A stretch of 64,000 nucleotides of DNA from CAVVYV01 sp963818205 (GCA_963818205.1 CAWFRG010000013.1:302821-366820); one strand, 5' to 3'; shown: positions 1-9,509, counted from the stretch's first letter. The notes: generated by a model not told the origin, from the letters alone. Program-made: numbers and translations.

Positions 1-166
1 CCAGCGCCTCGGGGTCCTCCCGGAAGAGCCGCTTGATCGCGTCGGGGTCGAGGCCCTCCTCGCGGAGGAAGGCAGCGAAGCTGTCCCAGACCGGGTTGGT
101 GAGTACTCCGCCGAAGTCGAAGAAGGCGGCTTCGAAGGGCCGCTCGCTCACGCGCTGCCTCGCCAT
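1..166 (-). CDS. HAD-family phosphatase, N-terminal part (cut by window edge)
   Basis: Only the first 55 codons are in the window. The ATG is at 166. Residues 15-23 read FFDFGGVLT, the HAD motif I with the nucleophile Asp in the DxGGVL form seen in the epoxide-hydrolase N-terminal phosphatase and ACAD10 HAD domains. The cap and motifs II-IV lie outside. The start codon abuts the first possible start (167) of the divergent phosphotransferase, so the two genes share a control region. With the next two genes it makes an ACAD10-like set (HAD, APH, ACAD), suggesting a role in acyl-CoA or hydroxyacyl-CoA breakdown; that role is inference from the context. Confidence 0.75.
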   Translation of the reverse strand, partial: MARQRVSERPFEAAFFDFGGVLTNPVWDSFAAFLREEGLDPDAIKRLFREDPEAL

Positions 167-1243
167 ATGCTCTCGACGACCATGGGTGAGGAGGCTAACG
201 AGGCAGCCGCGGCCGCCGATGCCCCCGAGGGGATCGATCGCGCGGGCGTCGAGGCCTGGTTCGCCGCCAACGCCGGAGAGGTCGAGTTACCGCTCAGCTT
301 CGAGCGGATCTCGGGTGGCCGCTCCAATCTGACCTTCGCCGTCACCGACAGCGGCGGTCGGGCCTGGGCGCTTCGCCGGCCGCCGCTTGGCGAGCGCCTC
401 GGCTCCGCCCACGACATGGGGCGCGAGTACAAGGCGATCGCGGCGCTCCAGGACACCCCGGTGCCGGTGCCCCCCGTGGTCGGGTTCTGCGAGGACGAGG
501 AGGTGAACGGCGCCCCCTTCTACGTGATGGAGTTCGTCGAGGGCCCGGTCCTGCGCTCGCCGAAGCAAGCCGAGATCTTCGAGGCGGAGCAGCGGCGGGC
601 GATCGGCGAGCGGGTTGTCGACACCCTGGTCGCGATCCACGAGGTCGACCCGGATTCGGTCGGGCTCGGGGAGCTCGGCCGCAAGGAGGCCTACGTCGAG
701 CGACAGCTGAAGCGCTGGCAGGGGCAGTGGGAGAAGTCGAAGACCCGCGAGCTGGAGCTCGTCGATGACGTCCACGAGCGGCTCTCGGCCCGGGTCCCGG
801 AGCAGGGCCCGGCGACGATCGTTCACGGCGATTACCGCCTCGACAACATGATCCTCTCGCCCACCGGGGAGGTGGCCGCGGTGGTCGACTGGGAGCTCTG
901 CACCCTCGGCGATCCGCTTGCCGACGTCGGCTTGCTGCTCGTCTACTGGTCGGAGGCGGGCGACGAGTTCATGCCGCTGTTCGCGCCCGCGACCATCCTT
1001 CCGGGCTTTCCCACCCGCGACGAGGTGAAGACCCGCTACGCGGAGCGCTCCGGGCGCGACCTCAGCCAGATCGACTTCTTCGTCGCCCTCGGCTACTGGA
1101 AGCTGGCGATCATCCTCGAGGGCGTCTACGCCCGCTACGCCTCCGGTCAGTACGGGAAGACCGACGAGGGCTTCGAGGAGTTCGCGAGGATCGTCGAGCG
1201 CCTCGCGCAGGCTGCCGACGAGGCCGAGCGCCGCCTCGGCTGA
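167..1243 (+). CDS. APH-type phosphotransferase (ACAD10/11 kinase-domain-like)
   Basis: Intact 358-residue frame. A kinase-like APH fold is shown by the catalytic loop IVHGDYRLDNMIL near residue 219 and the metal-binding VVDWELCTLGDPLADVG near residue 238. The N-lobe has a glycine-rich SGGRSNLTF. ATG 182 (MGEEANEAA) is an equally good start and leaves room for control sequences before the divergent HAD gene. Family members next to acyl-CoA dehydrogenases match the kinase domain of ACAD10/ACAD11 and the LvaA kinase of levulinate catabolism, which phosphorylate 4-hydroxyacyl-CoA. I infer that substrate class here from the neighbours, not from residues. Antibiotic resistance is unlikely. Confidence 0.85.
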   Translation: MLSTTMGEEANEAAAAADAPEGIDRAGVEAWFAANAGEVELPLSFERISGGRSNLTFAVTDSGGRAWALRRPPLGERLGSAHDMGREYKAIAALQDTPVPVPPVVGFCEDEEVNGAPFYVMEFVEGPVLRSPKQAEIFEAEQRRAIGERVVDTLVAIHEVDPDSVGLGELGRKEAYVERQLKRWQGQWEKSKTRELELVDDVHERLSARVPEQGPATIVHGDYRLDNMILSPTGEVAAVVDWELCTLGDPLADVGLLLVYWSEAGDEFMPLFAPATILPGFPTRDEVKTRYAERSGRDLSQIDFFVALGYWKLAIILEGVYARYASGQYGKTDEGFEEFARIVERLAQAADEAERRLG

Positions 1244-1252
1244 AGGCCGCGA

Positions 1253-2548
1253 CTAGGTAGAGGCCTTGGCGGGCTCGGCCGTGGGCTTGCCGTCGCCGGC
1301 CGTCGCGTCGCTCCCGCCGCCTGCTTTGCCCTCCGCCTCGAGGCGCTTCGCCGTCCGGTTGAGCTCGCGCCGGGCGATCACCATCTTGTGGACCTCGTCG
1401 GGGCCGTCGGCGACCCGGAGCATCCGCAGGAACCGCCACATGCCCGCTAGCGGGGTGTCGTCGGACATCCCGAGGGCGCCGTGGACCTGGATCGCGCGGT
1501 CGAGCACATCCATGACGACGTTCGCCGCGACCACCTTGATCATCGAGATCGCCTGGCGAGCGCGGCGCTTGCCCTCGGTGTCCATCTGCCAGGCGGCGTA
1601 GAGAGTGAGCAGCCGCGCCTGGTCCACCTCCATCCGCGAGGTGGCGATGAACTCCTGGACGAACTGCTTGTCGGCGAGCGGCTCGCCGAAGGCCTCGCGC
1701 GAGTTGGCGCGCTCGCACATCATCTCGATCGCCCGCTCGGCGGTGCCGATCGCCCGCATGCAGTGGTGGATCCGGCCCGGGCCGAGCCGGTCCTGAGCGA
1801 TGACGAAGCCCGCGCCCCGCTCGCCGAGCAGGTTCGATTCGGGAACCCGGCAATCCGTGTAGCGGACCTCGCAGTGCCCGGGACCCTTGTCGTGACCCAT
1901 CACCGGGACCGGGCGGACCAGCTCGAAGCCGGGGTTGTCGAGCGGGACGAGGATCATGCTCGCCCGCGTGTAGGGCGCCGCGTCGGGGTCGGTGACCACC
2001 ATCGCGATCGCGAAGTCGGCCCCGACCGCGCCGGAGGTGAACCACTTGTGCCCGTTGATCACCCACTCGTCGCCGTCGAGCTCGGCCCGGGTCTGCAGGG
2101 TGGTCGGGTCGGAGCCCGAGACCTCCGGCTCGGTCATCGAGAAGCAGCTGCGGGTCTCGCCGTCGAGCAGCGGCCGCAGGAAGCGCTCCTTCTGCTCGGG
2201 GGTGCCGTGGTCGACGAGGATCTCCATGTTGCCCGTGTCGGGGGCCGAGCAGTTGAAGGCCATCGGCGCGACGATCGGGCTGCGCCCCATCTGCTCGCAG
2301 AGGATCCCGTACTCCCAGTTGCTCAGCCCGGCGCCGTACTCGTCGTCGGGAAGGAAGAGGTTCCAGAGGCCCTGTTCGCGGGCGCGCGCGCGGATCTCGA
2401 CCAGGATCTCGGGATAGGGGACCCCCGGCTTCACCTCGTCGTCGATCGCCTGGATCGCCTCGGCCTCGACCGGATAGACGTGCTCGTCCATGAAGGCCTC
2501 GATCCGCTCCCGCAGCGACTCGACCTCGGGCGAGGGGTTGAAGTCCAT
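1253..2548 (-). CDS. Acyl-CoA dehydrogenase family protein (ACAD11-like)
   Basis: Intact, 431 residues, convergent with the phosphotransferase and ending 10 nt from it. It has the usual ACAD order: N-terminal helical domain, middle strand domain with FSMTEPEVSGSDPTTLQTRA (near residue 136), and C-terminal helical domain with QVHGALGMSDDTPL (near residue 353), the FAD-contacting Q-HGxxG segment. The product is a cytosolic FAD enzyme. The Ser/Thr-rich FSMTEPEVSGSDPT stretch and the partner kinase fit the ACAD10/11 branch, which can act on 4-phosphoacyl-CoA made by the kinase. The last 25 residues are Gly/Ala/Lys-rich and look disordered. Confidence 0.9.
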   Translation of the reverse strand: MDFNPSPEVESLRERIEAFMDEHVYPVEAEAIQAIDDEVKPGVPYPEILVEIRARAREQGLWNLFLPDDEYGAGLSNWEYGILCEQMGRSPIVAPMAFNCSAPDTGNMEILVDHGTPEQKERFLRPLLDGETRSCFSMTEPEVSGSDPTTLQTRAELDGDEWVINGHKWFTSGAVGADFAIAMVVTDPDAAPYTRASMILVPLDNPGFELVRPVPVMGHDKGPGHCEVRYTDCRVPESNLLGERGAGFVIAQDRLGPGRIHHCMRAIGTAERAIEMMCERANSREAFGEPLADKQFVQEFIATSRMEVDQARLLTLYAAWQMDTEGKRRARQAISMIKVVAANVVMDVLDRAIQVHGALGMSDDTPLAGMWRFLRMLRVADGPDEVHKMVIARRELNRTAKRLEAEGKAGGGSDATAGDGKPTAEPAKAST

Positions 2549-2622
2549 GCCTGAAAGCTACCTGCTGCGCCGAATCGAACCGACCCAAGTTCCGCCAGGC
2601 TCGCCAGCGTCGAGCCGAGCAG

Positions 2623-3398
2623 CTACCGGGAGCGGCGGTAGCGGGCGAAGAGCTCGCCGTCGTGGTCGAGCAGCCAGACGAGCTCGAGCTCCTCGACCTC
2701 GGGCAGCGCGCCCTCGAGGATCCGCGGCGCCTCGCCGCCGGCGAGCTTCGGGGCGATCGTCAGGAAGAGCTCGTCGGCGAGGTCGCCCTCCCGCAGCCGC
2801 CCGTGCAGGGTCGGCCCGCCCTCGCAGAGGACCGAGCGAATCCCGCGCTCCTCGCGCAGCCAGCGCGAGCGCCCGGTCGAGCTCGACCCCGTCGGGATGC
2901 CGGACGACGGTCGACCGGGGTCGCGGTCTCCGGCGGCTCCTCTCGGAGGCGGTGAAGATCACCACCCGGCCGCCGCCGTCGGTGAACAGCGGCGCGTCCC
3001 AGGGAGCTCGAGCCGGTTGGAGACGATCACCGCGAGCGGGTCGTGGGCTGAGCAGGGTGCGCTCGCGGTAGGCGCGCAGCTGCGGGTCGGAGACGATCCG
3101 CCCGTAGCGCTCGGCGCGCATCGTCCCGGCGCCGATCATCACCGCGTCGAAGCGGGTGCGCAGCCGCTGCAGCATCTCGGTGTCCGACCTCGCTGCCGAT
3201 CGGCGCCGGAGCGCCCGTCGATCGCCGCCCGGCCGTCGAGGGTGGTGGCGAAGTTGAGCGCCACGTAGGGCCGGTCCTCGTGGGCGAGCGGCTTGTAGTC
3301 GAGCGTCGGCGAGCTGCTCGGCGACGGTGGTCTCAGCCGGGTCCGGGAGAAGCCGCCGGACCGTGTGCGTCTCGCCCGGGATCGGGCGCGGCGCTCAC
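2623..3398 (-). CDS. Pyrimidine reductase, RibD C-terminal/DHFR-like fold (frameshifted)
   Basis: Reading across several one-base shifts (near 3310, 3222, 3190, 2940, 2870) gives a protein of about 258 residues. Recognisable blocks are RPYVALNFATTLDGRAAIDG near the start, RFDAVMIGAGTMRAERYGRI, and LCEGGPTLHGRL in the second half. These are the NADPH- and substrate-binding blocks of stand-alone RibD C-terminal reductases of the 5-amino-6-ribosylaminouracil reductase type. The GTG start at 3398 overlaps the stop of the RpiB-like gene (GTGA), implying coupled translation. A riboflavin role is possible, but no other rib gene is near, so the substrate is open. Confidence 0.7.
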
Positions 3399-3842
3399 CG
3401 GCCGTCCTCGATCTCGCCGAGGTGCTCGACGTTGGCGCGGTCATCGTCCTCGGCGCTGGGCTCGCCGCCGAACCAGGCGTCGAGGATCTCCGCCAGCTCC
3501 GCCTCCGAGGTCGCCCGGAGGCTGAGGGCGAGGGCGTTGGCGTCGTTCCAGCGCCGGGCCCCCTCGGCCGTCTGGGCGTCGAGGCAGAGGGCGGCGCGGA
3601 CGCCCGGCGACCTTGTTGGCGGCGATCGAGGCTCCCGTCCCGGTCCAGCAGCAGACGATCGCCTGCTCGGCGCGCCCCTCGGCGACGTCGCGGGCGGCCG
3701 CCTCGCTCGCCCAGGCCCAGTCGTCGCGCTCCTCGTCGCTGAGGGCGCCGTGCGGGAGCGGCTCGTGGCCGCGCCTCCGCAGCTCCTCGAGCACGACCTC
3801 GGCGACCCCCACCCGCTCGTCGGCGGCTACGGCGATCCTCAT
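3395..3842 (-). CDS. RpiB/LacA/LacB-family sugar-phosphate isomerase (one frameshift)
   Basis: About 148 residues after correcting one shift near 3605. The N-terminus MRIAVAADERVGVAEVV and the core CCWTGTGASIAANKVAG followed by VRAAL match the RpiB family, whose GTGxxIAANK loop binds the phosphate and whose Cys is the catalytic base. The C-terminus reads NALALSLRATSEAELAEILD. The family interconverts ribose-5-P and ribulose-5-P, or related sugar phosphates, in the cytosol. It lies between the sulfotransferase and the pyrimidine reductase and shares a GTGA overlap with the latter. Confidence 0.8.
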
Positions 3843-3880
3843 GCACCCAGGGTAGATGCGAGGGCGCTCGCAGCGACCGT

Positions 3881-4850
3881 CTAGGTAGCTCTTCCAGCCC
3901 GCGAACTCGCGGCCGGCGAACTGCTGGAGCGCCGCGACGTCCTCGGCGAAGAGCGCGATGCAGGCGGTCTCGGATCGAGTCGGGCAGCTCGGGCTTCGGC
4001 GCCGGCGGCGCCTCGGGGTCGTGGACGACCTTCTCGACCATCCAGCGCATCCGCTCGGGGAGGCGGTCGAAGTTGCGGTCGAAGGAGCGGAAGCCGGGCA
4101 GCTTGATCAGCTTCTCCATGAACTGGTAGCGGTCGGACTCCTTCGCGCTCGACTTCTCCCACTCGCGGTCGAACTGCTCGGAGGTGAAGTTCTCGTCGAC
4201 GCCGGCGAACCGGAAGGCCTTGCGCATCGTCCCCTCGCGGTCGGACTGGAGCTCCTCCTGGGTGATCACCTCGATCTGGGAGCGGTCGAAGTGCTCGAGG
4301 TAGGGCTGGAGCTGCATCCAGTACATCGAGCGGGTGACGTAGGCCTGGTCCGGTCGGGCGAGCGCCTCCTCCATCGGCCGCGTCTCGTAGCCCGCGCCGG
4401 TGGCGTGGCACCAGTGGGAGAGGATCCGCGAGATCGGGTCGCGGACCATGTAGATCAGCCTCGCGTCGGGGACGTGCTCGGCGGATCCGCTCGGCGACGC
4501 CCTGGAAGCGCGGCAGGTTCGTGTAGTGGGGGGAGGACTCGCCGCGCACCGAGAAGCGCCCGTCGAAGCGGCCGCGGTACCAGTCGAGGCCGAGGTCCCA
4601 GTTGAGCTCCTCGACGAAGAAGTTGAGCTCCTTCGGCTTCGACATCTGGATCTCGGGGTGAAGCCCGAGGTAGTGGTGGATGCTCGTCGTCCCGCACTTG
4701 AGCCCGCCGATGATGATCAGGTTGGGCATCGCGGCGTGCTTGCGCCGGCGCCGCGGCACGCTTCCGCCCCGCTTGCGGTCGGCGGCGTAGCGCTCGCGCG
4801 CGCGCGTAGCACATCGCCTCGTCGGCGGGGTCGTGCGTCGGCGCGGGCAT
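3881..4850 (-). CDS. PAPS-dependent sulfotransferase family protein (frameshifted)
   Basis: The main block starts at MPNLIIIGGLKCGTTSIHHY (ATG 4729); KCGTTS is the 5'-phosphosulfate loop for PAPS. The 3'-phosphate motif LIYMVRDPISRILSHW follows after a shift near 4490. A third shift near 3962 restores the C-terminal FAEDVAALQQFAGREFAGW. A longer start at 4850 (MPAPTHDPADEAMCYARAR) is possible after one more shift near 4800. The acceptor cannot be told. The corrected C-terminal frame has no stop before the RpiB-like ATG at 3842, so the real end is uncertain; the TAG at 3881 lies in another frame. Confidence 0.8.
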
Positions 4851-4909
4851 GGCGGTGGAGATGCCCTCGGTCACTGCCATGAGCGACGACAGTCTGCCAA
4901 GCTCCGGCC

Positions 4910-5790
4910 GTGGGCGTCTTTCGGACCCCCGAGGAGCGCTTCGACGGCCTGCCGGGCTACGAGTTCGAGCCTCACTACGCCGAGCTCGACGGGCTGCGGC
5001 TGCACTACCTCGACGAGGGAGGCGGGAACGGCGCGGGTCCGGTGGTCTGCTTCCACGGCGAGCCGACCTGGGCCTACCTCTACCGGAAGATGCTGCCGCC
5101 GCTGGTGGCCGCGGGCCATCGGGTGATCTGCCCCGACTACGCGGGCTTCGGCCGCTCGGACAAGCCCACCGACCGCGACTGGTACAGCTACGACCGCCAC
5201 AGCGAGCTGGTCTCCGGGCTGCTTGCCGGGCTCGACCTGAGCGATGCGGTGGTGGTCGTCCAGGACTGGGGCGGGCCGATCGGGCTGCGGTGGGCGGTCG
5301 AGAACGCGGAGCGGGTGCGCGCCCTCGTCATCCTCAACACCGGCCTCTTCACCGGGCGGGTGTCGAAGGGCTTTCTCGCCTGGCGCGACTTCGCCGAGCG
5401 AATCCGGACCTCCCGGTCGGATTCGTGATCCAGGGCGCCACCGCCGGCGAGATCTCCGACGAGGTGGTTGCGGCCTACGAGGCGCCCTTCCCGAGTCCCG
5501 AGTCGAAGGCGGGGGCGGCGCAGTTTCCGCTCCTGGTGCCGACCAGCGACGACGAGCCGGGAGCGAAGACGATGCGCGAGATCGCCGATCAGCTCAGCCG
5601 CTGGGAGAAGCCGGCCCTGGTCGCGTTCTCCGACCAGGACCCGGTCTTCCCCTTTCCTAAGGGAGGCGAGCGCTTCGTCGAGTTGATTCCGACGGTCCAG
5701 GAGCAGGTGAGGATCGAGGGCGCCGCCCACTTCCTGCAGGAGGACCGCGGCGAGCTGATCGCCGAGCACGTGCTTCGCTTTCTCGCTTGA
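4910..5790 (+). CDS. Haloalkane dehalogenase (alpha/beta hydrolase)
   Basis: About 293 residues with one shift near 5405. The GTG start (VGVFRTPEERFDGLPGYEF) matches the family N-terminus. Motifs in order: oxyanion/halide segment CFHGEPTWAYLYRKM, nucleophile elbow VVVQDWGGPIGLRW (Asp attacks the C-halogen bond), acid FSDQDPVFPF, and base GAAHFLQEDRGE. The Asp nucleophile with a following Trp is diagnostic of haloalkane dehalogenases of the DhlA/DhmA side rather than esterases. It is probably cytosolic. Its TGA overlaps the next gene's TTG start (TTGA), beginning a four-gene coupled run. Confidence 0.85.
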
Positions 5791-6663
5791 GGCTCCCGGC
5801 TGGAAGCGAGGCGGCGCTCGCCGCCCTTCCCTGGCGCGGCCCGCCCGAGGAGCGCCCGGCGCTCCCGGTGCCGCCCCAGCGGATGCCGCTGCGCCTCGGC
5901 GGCCGCTTCCGCAAGCGCTGGCGCTGGGTCGGGGCGTTCGGTGAGCGGCTGATCGTCTTCGGGGCGATCGTCGAGATCGGTCCGGCGCCGATGACCTTCT
6001 GGGGGATCTGGGACCGCGAGCGCCGGCGCCTCCGCGAGCGCACCCGCCGGATGCTGCCCGGGGCGCGGCTGGAGGTGGGGATGCCGGGACGCTCGATGCG
6101 CATCCGCTCGGGCCAGGTCGAGGTCGACCTCCAACTCGGCGAGGGCAAGCCGATCGAGTGCATGTGCCCTAACGATGAGGGCGGCTACACCTGGACCCGG
6201 AAGCTCGCGGCGGTTCCGGTGGCGGGCGAGGTGAGGATGGGTGGCCGCACGGGAGCAGCTGGAGGCGCTCGGGGTCGAGGACGACTCTGCCGGATATCAC
6301 CGCCGACACACCGTCTGGAAGTGGTCGGCGGGGGTCGGGCACCTGTCTGACGGGCGGGCAGTCGGCTGGAACCTGGTCGACGGGATCAACGACCCGCCGC
6401 AGGCCAGCGAGCGAGCGATCTGGGTCGATGGGGAGCCCCGCGAGCCGGGGCCGGTGACCGTTCGACGGGCTCGAGGGGATCGGATTCGGCGAGGGCTCGC
6501 GACTGCGCTTCTCGGCCGAGACCGAGCGCGTCCACCACACCAGCATTCCGCTGCTCGGGCGCTCCGACTACCGGGCCCCCTTCGGCAGCTTCAGCGGCGA
6601 GCTCCCGGCCTCCAGCTGGCATCCGGGCTCGGGGTGATGGAGAGCCACGATGTCCTCTGGTGA
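5787..6663 (+). CDS. DUF2804 family protein (two frameshifts)
   Basis: About 292 residues after shifts near 6245 and 6465. It starts at TTG 5787, overlapping the dehalogenase stop, and ends in ...GVMESHDVLW. Blocks typical of DUF2804 are visible: HTVWKWSAGVGHLSDGRAVG, then WNLVDGINDPPQASERAIWV. The family has no proven enzymatic role; it is a beta-rich soluble protein often found near lipid genes. No signal peptide or membrane span is seen. Its TGA overlaps the GTG start of the YihY gene. Confidence 0.7.
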
Positions 6664-7556
6664 GCGCCCACGGCGAAGCGAAAGCCGACCCCGCTGCGGG
6701 GGATGGGCCGGGAGCAGTGGAAGGCGGTCGCCGGCGGCGATCTACTCGCGGTTCAGCGAGATCGAGATCACCGATCGGGCGGCGACCCTCACCTACTACG
6801 GATTCCTCTCCCTGTTCCCGGCGCTGATCGTCGCCGTCGCCCTGCTCGCCCTCTTCGGCAACTACCCGGCGACCTACGAGAGCATCATCGACACCCTCCG
6901 GGAGGCGGCGCCGGGCCCGGCGGTGGACACGATCGACAGCGCCCTGCGCAACGTCCTCCAGAACAGCGGCAGCGCCGGCGCAGCTACTCGGCATCGGCCT
7001 GATCGTCGCTCTGGTCTCAGCCAGCGGGGCGACCGGCGCGGCGATCCGCTCGCTGCAAGTGATCAACGAGCGGGAAGGCCGGGGAATCGTCGGCAGCCGG
7101 GTCGCTCAGCTGCTGCTCACCCTGACGCTGATGGCGCTGCTGCTGCTTGCCTTCACTCGCCCTCGCTGGTGGCCGGGCCGCTGTTCGGCTCGATCGCCGA
7201 CGCCGCCGGGCTCGAGGCGAGCTCGCGATCGCTGGTCTCGCGCGCTGCGCTATCCGGTGGGGCTGGCGGCGCTGCTGGCGGCGCTCGCTGCTGCTCTACT
7301 GGCGAGGGGCCGGCGGGCCCGAAGCGGCGACCGCGCTCGAGCACCTGCCCGGGGCCGCTTCTCGCCGCCGCGCTCTGGATTGATCGCCTCGGTCGGCTTC
7401 TCGTACTACGTCGCACACTTCAGCTCCTACGACGCGACCTACGGGGCCCTCGGGGCGATCATCGTCCTCCTGATCTGGCTTTATCTCGGGAACCTCGCCC
7501 TCCTGATCGGAGCCCTCGTCAACCGAGAGCTCCGGCGGGTCCGAGAGAAGAATTGA
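6660..7556 (+). CDS. YihY/BrkB-family inner-membrane protein (several frameshifts)
   Basis: Conserved blocks identify it despite about five shifts between 6740 and 7380. They are RFSEIEITDRAATLTYYGFL with SLFPALIVAVALLALFGNY, ASGATGAAIRSLQVIN, and the final GAIIVLLIWLYLGNLALLIG before RELRRVREKN. The family has six membrane spans and an unclear role (formerly RNase BN by mistake). The start is GTG 6660, overlapping DUF2804. The TGA stop overlaps the TTG start of the next membrane gene. The number of breaks makes the exact protein sequence unreliable. Confidence 0.75.
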
Positions 7557-8570
7557 CTGCGCCTCTCCTCGCCTTCGACCCAGGCAGCAGCCTCGACCGC
7601 TTCTTCCGCGGGGCCGACGCCTTCTTCGACCGCCTTGGCGACCTCGGCTGGGTCTCGATGTCGATCGCCCTCGCTTTCTACCTGGCGCACCTGCTCGCCC
7701 GCACCCGCGCCTGGCAGAACGTCCTCCGCGCCGCCTATCCGCGGCGGGACGTGGGCTACTGGAGGATCACGGGTGCCTATCTCGTCGGCGCCGGCCTCAA
7801 CAGCTTCATCCCCGCGCGGGTCGGCGACGCGGTCAAGATCTTCCTCGCCAAGCGCTCGATTCGGGGGTCCTCCTATCCCGCAATCACATCGTCCTTCTTC
7901 GTCCAGTCGGTCTTCGACACCAGCGCGGGGATTCTGGTCTTCCTCTACGCCATCACCCAGGGCCTGCTGCCCCAGCCGCCCGAGCTGCCCAACCTTCCCG
8001 CCTTCGAGATCTCCTTCTGGGCGCAGCACCCGCGGTTCCTCCTCTTCCTCCTCACCGCGCTCGGGATCGCCATCGTGCTCACCTTCGCGATCCTGGCGCG
8101 CCGGGCGGAGGAGTTCTGGAACCGGATCAAGCAGGGCGTGGTGGTCCTCACCGACTGGCGCCGGTACCTGCGCGAGGTCGCCGCCTGGCAGGGGGTGGGC
8201 TGGGTCGCGCGCTTCTTCGCCTTCTGGTTCTTCCTCGAGGCGTTTCACATCGGCGGCTCCTTCTCCAACGTGATGCTGGTGATGAGCGTCCAGGCGATCT
8301 CCACTCTGCTCCCCCTCACCCCGGGCGGCGCCGGCGCCCAGCAGGCCCTTCTCGTCGCGACCCTGCGGGGCCCCGGCCCGATCGCCGTGCTCACCTACTC
8401 GGTCGGACAACAGATCGCGATCGCCGCCTGGGCGGCCGTCCTCGGCTTCCTCGCCCTCCTCCTTGATCTTCCGGACCACCGACTGGCGCAACCTGATCCG
8501 CCGGGCGGGCGCCGAGGCGGAGGCGCACCAGCGCGAGGAGGCACAGGCGGAGAAGGCTCAGCCCGGATAG
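7553..8570 (+). CDS. UPF0104 / lysylphosphatidylglycerol-synthase-type transmembrane protein
   Basis: About 338 residues, TTG start overlapping the YihY stop, one shift near 8465. Hydrophobic segments with the family blocks AYLVGAGLNSFIPARVGD and LLPLTPGGAGAQQALLVATL identify the flippase-like TM region of MprF/AglD-type proteins; the soluble aminoacyltransferase half is absent. Such stand-alone proteins are proposed lipid or glycolipid transporters. The C-terminal tail is Glu/Ala/Gln-rich and cytoplasmic by its charge. It is the last gene of the coupled dehalogenase-DUF2804-YihY run. Confidence 0.8.
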
Positions 8571-8690
8571 ACGATGGGAATCAGCCATCGCCACGGCGGC
8601 CGCTCGGCGGCGGGGAAGGGGTAGTGGTTTCGACCCAGCAGTGTCTCGAGCGGCACCAGGGCTGGGTCGTCCTCGAGGTTGAGCCGGCGA
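8558..8690 (-). pseudogene. C-terminal remnant of a paralogue of the 16746-17390 gene
   Basis: The minus strand reads LNLEDDPALVPLETLLGRNH and then YPFPAAERPPWRWLIPIVYP before a TGA at 8558. The gene at 16746-17390 ends almost identically with LNLEDDPALVPLETLPGRDH and YLFPPGEEPPWRW. Only about 43 codons of similarity are present. Upstream in this frame there is no continuation, and the neighbouring SRPBCC gene begins at 8721. It overlaps the 3' end of the preceding plus-strand gene by 13 nt. I read it as a truncated, dead copy. Confidence 0.65.
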
Positions 8691-8720
8691 GGCGCTCGCC
8701 GCAAGCGCCCCGCGAATGCG

Positions 8721-9140
8721 TCACCGACGAGCCGCCAACTCGGCGAGTCGGCGCAGTGCTTCGGGCATGCGCTGCTCGAACCGCGGGCCGATAATGCGCT
8801 TGAACAGCGGCGTCGCCGGTCCGCTCATCTCGACCCCGTAGGTGATAGTGGTGCCGCCACCTTCCGCCGGCTCGATTTGGTGCTCGAAGCGCAGGTGGGT
8901 GAGCGGGAGGATTGTCTCGCTGACGAACCTGTGCCCGGGCTCGACCGAGCCGATCCGCAGCTTCGAGCGGGGGCCGCCCGGAGCCCGGCTAGAGCCCCTC
9001 GCGCCCTCGGCGAACGGGCTCTCCAGAGAGGCCTGCGCAATGCCGGGATGCCAGCGCGGCCATCCTCCAACGTCGGTCCAGGTCGCCCACACCCGCTCCG
9101 GGTCGGCTTCGGTGGTGATCTTTGTCTCGAATTCCCACAC
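8721..9140 (-). CDS. SRPBCC (START/Bet v1-like) family protein
   Basis: Intact, 139 residues. The N-terminus MWEFETKITTEADPERVWAT, then WTDVGGWPRWHPGI, and the closing FKRIIGPRFEQRMPEALRRL are typical of polyketide-cyclase/dehydrase-type SRPBCC proteins. These form a hydrophobic ligand cavity; the ligand is unknown. No signal peptide is seen. It stands alone between a gene remnant and a divergent small gene. Confidence 0.85.
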   Translation of the reverse strand: MWEFETKITTEADPERVWATWTDVGGWPRWHPGIAQASLESPFAEGARGSSRAPGGPRSKLRIGSVEPGHRFVSETILPLTHLRFEHQIEPAEGGGTTITYGVEMSGPATPLFKRIIGPRFEQRMPEALRRLAELAARR

Positions 9141-9233
9141 GTGCGGAGAACCCTACGCCTCCCCATGGGGCTACTCGAATTGGGTATCGCACGATTCGCG
9201 CAACGCTGGCCGATCCGAAAGGAGCAACCCCCT

Positions 9234-9509
9234 GTGTCCCTCACCGCCCCCGAGCGGGAAACGGTCATCACGTTCTCTGACGAGGACGACACGGCGACCG
9301 TCCACACGCACCAGCGCCGGATCATCACGAAGCTTCGCAACAACCCCTCCGCAACCGAGGTTGAGGACTTGACGTTTCACGGGACGGCCGGGGCCGTGTT
9401 CGAGCTGCCCGCCGACCTAATCAGCTTCCGAAGTGGCCGGCGCAAGCTGAGCCGGGAGCAGGCCCGGGCAGCGGCAGCCAACCTCGATAGGGCGCGGCGA
9501 GCCGCCTAG
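9234..9509 (+). CDS. Small conserved protein of mobile-element type, function unknown
   Basis: 91 residues from GTG 9234. The start is set by AAAGGAG at 9218-9224, 9 nt upstream. The protein begins VSLTAPERETVITFSDEDDT and contains TVHTHQRRIITKLRNNP and ISFRSGRRKLSREQ. I recall similar small proteins in actinobacterial phage or plasmid regions, but no function is known to me. It has no membrane span and is basic in its second half. The setting among remnants supports a mobile origin. Confidence 0.6.
   Translation: MSLTAPERETVITFSDEDDTATVHTHQRRIITKLRNNPSATEVEDLTFHGTAGAVFELPADLISFRSGRRKLSREQARAAAANLDRARRAA

Noticed and set aside
167..1243. Aminoglycoside resistance kinase
   Set aside because: The APH fold is shared by many kinases, and the adjacent acyl-CoA dehydrogenase and HAD gene fit an ACAD10/11-like role better.
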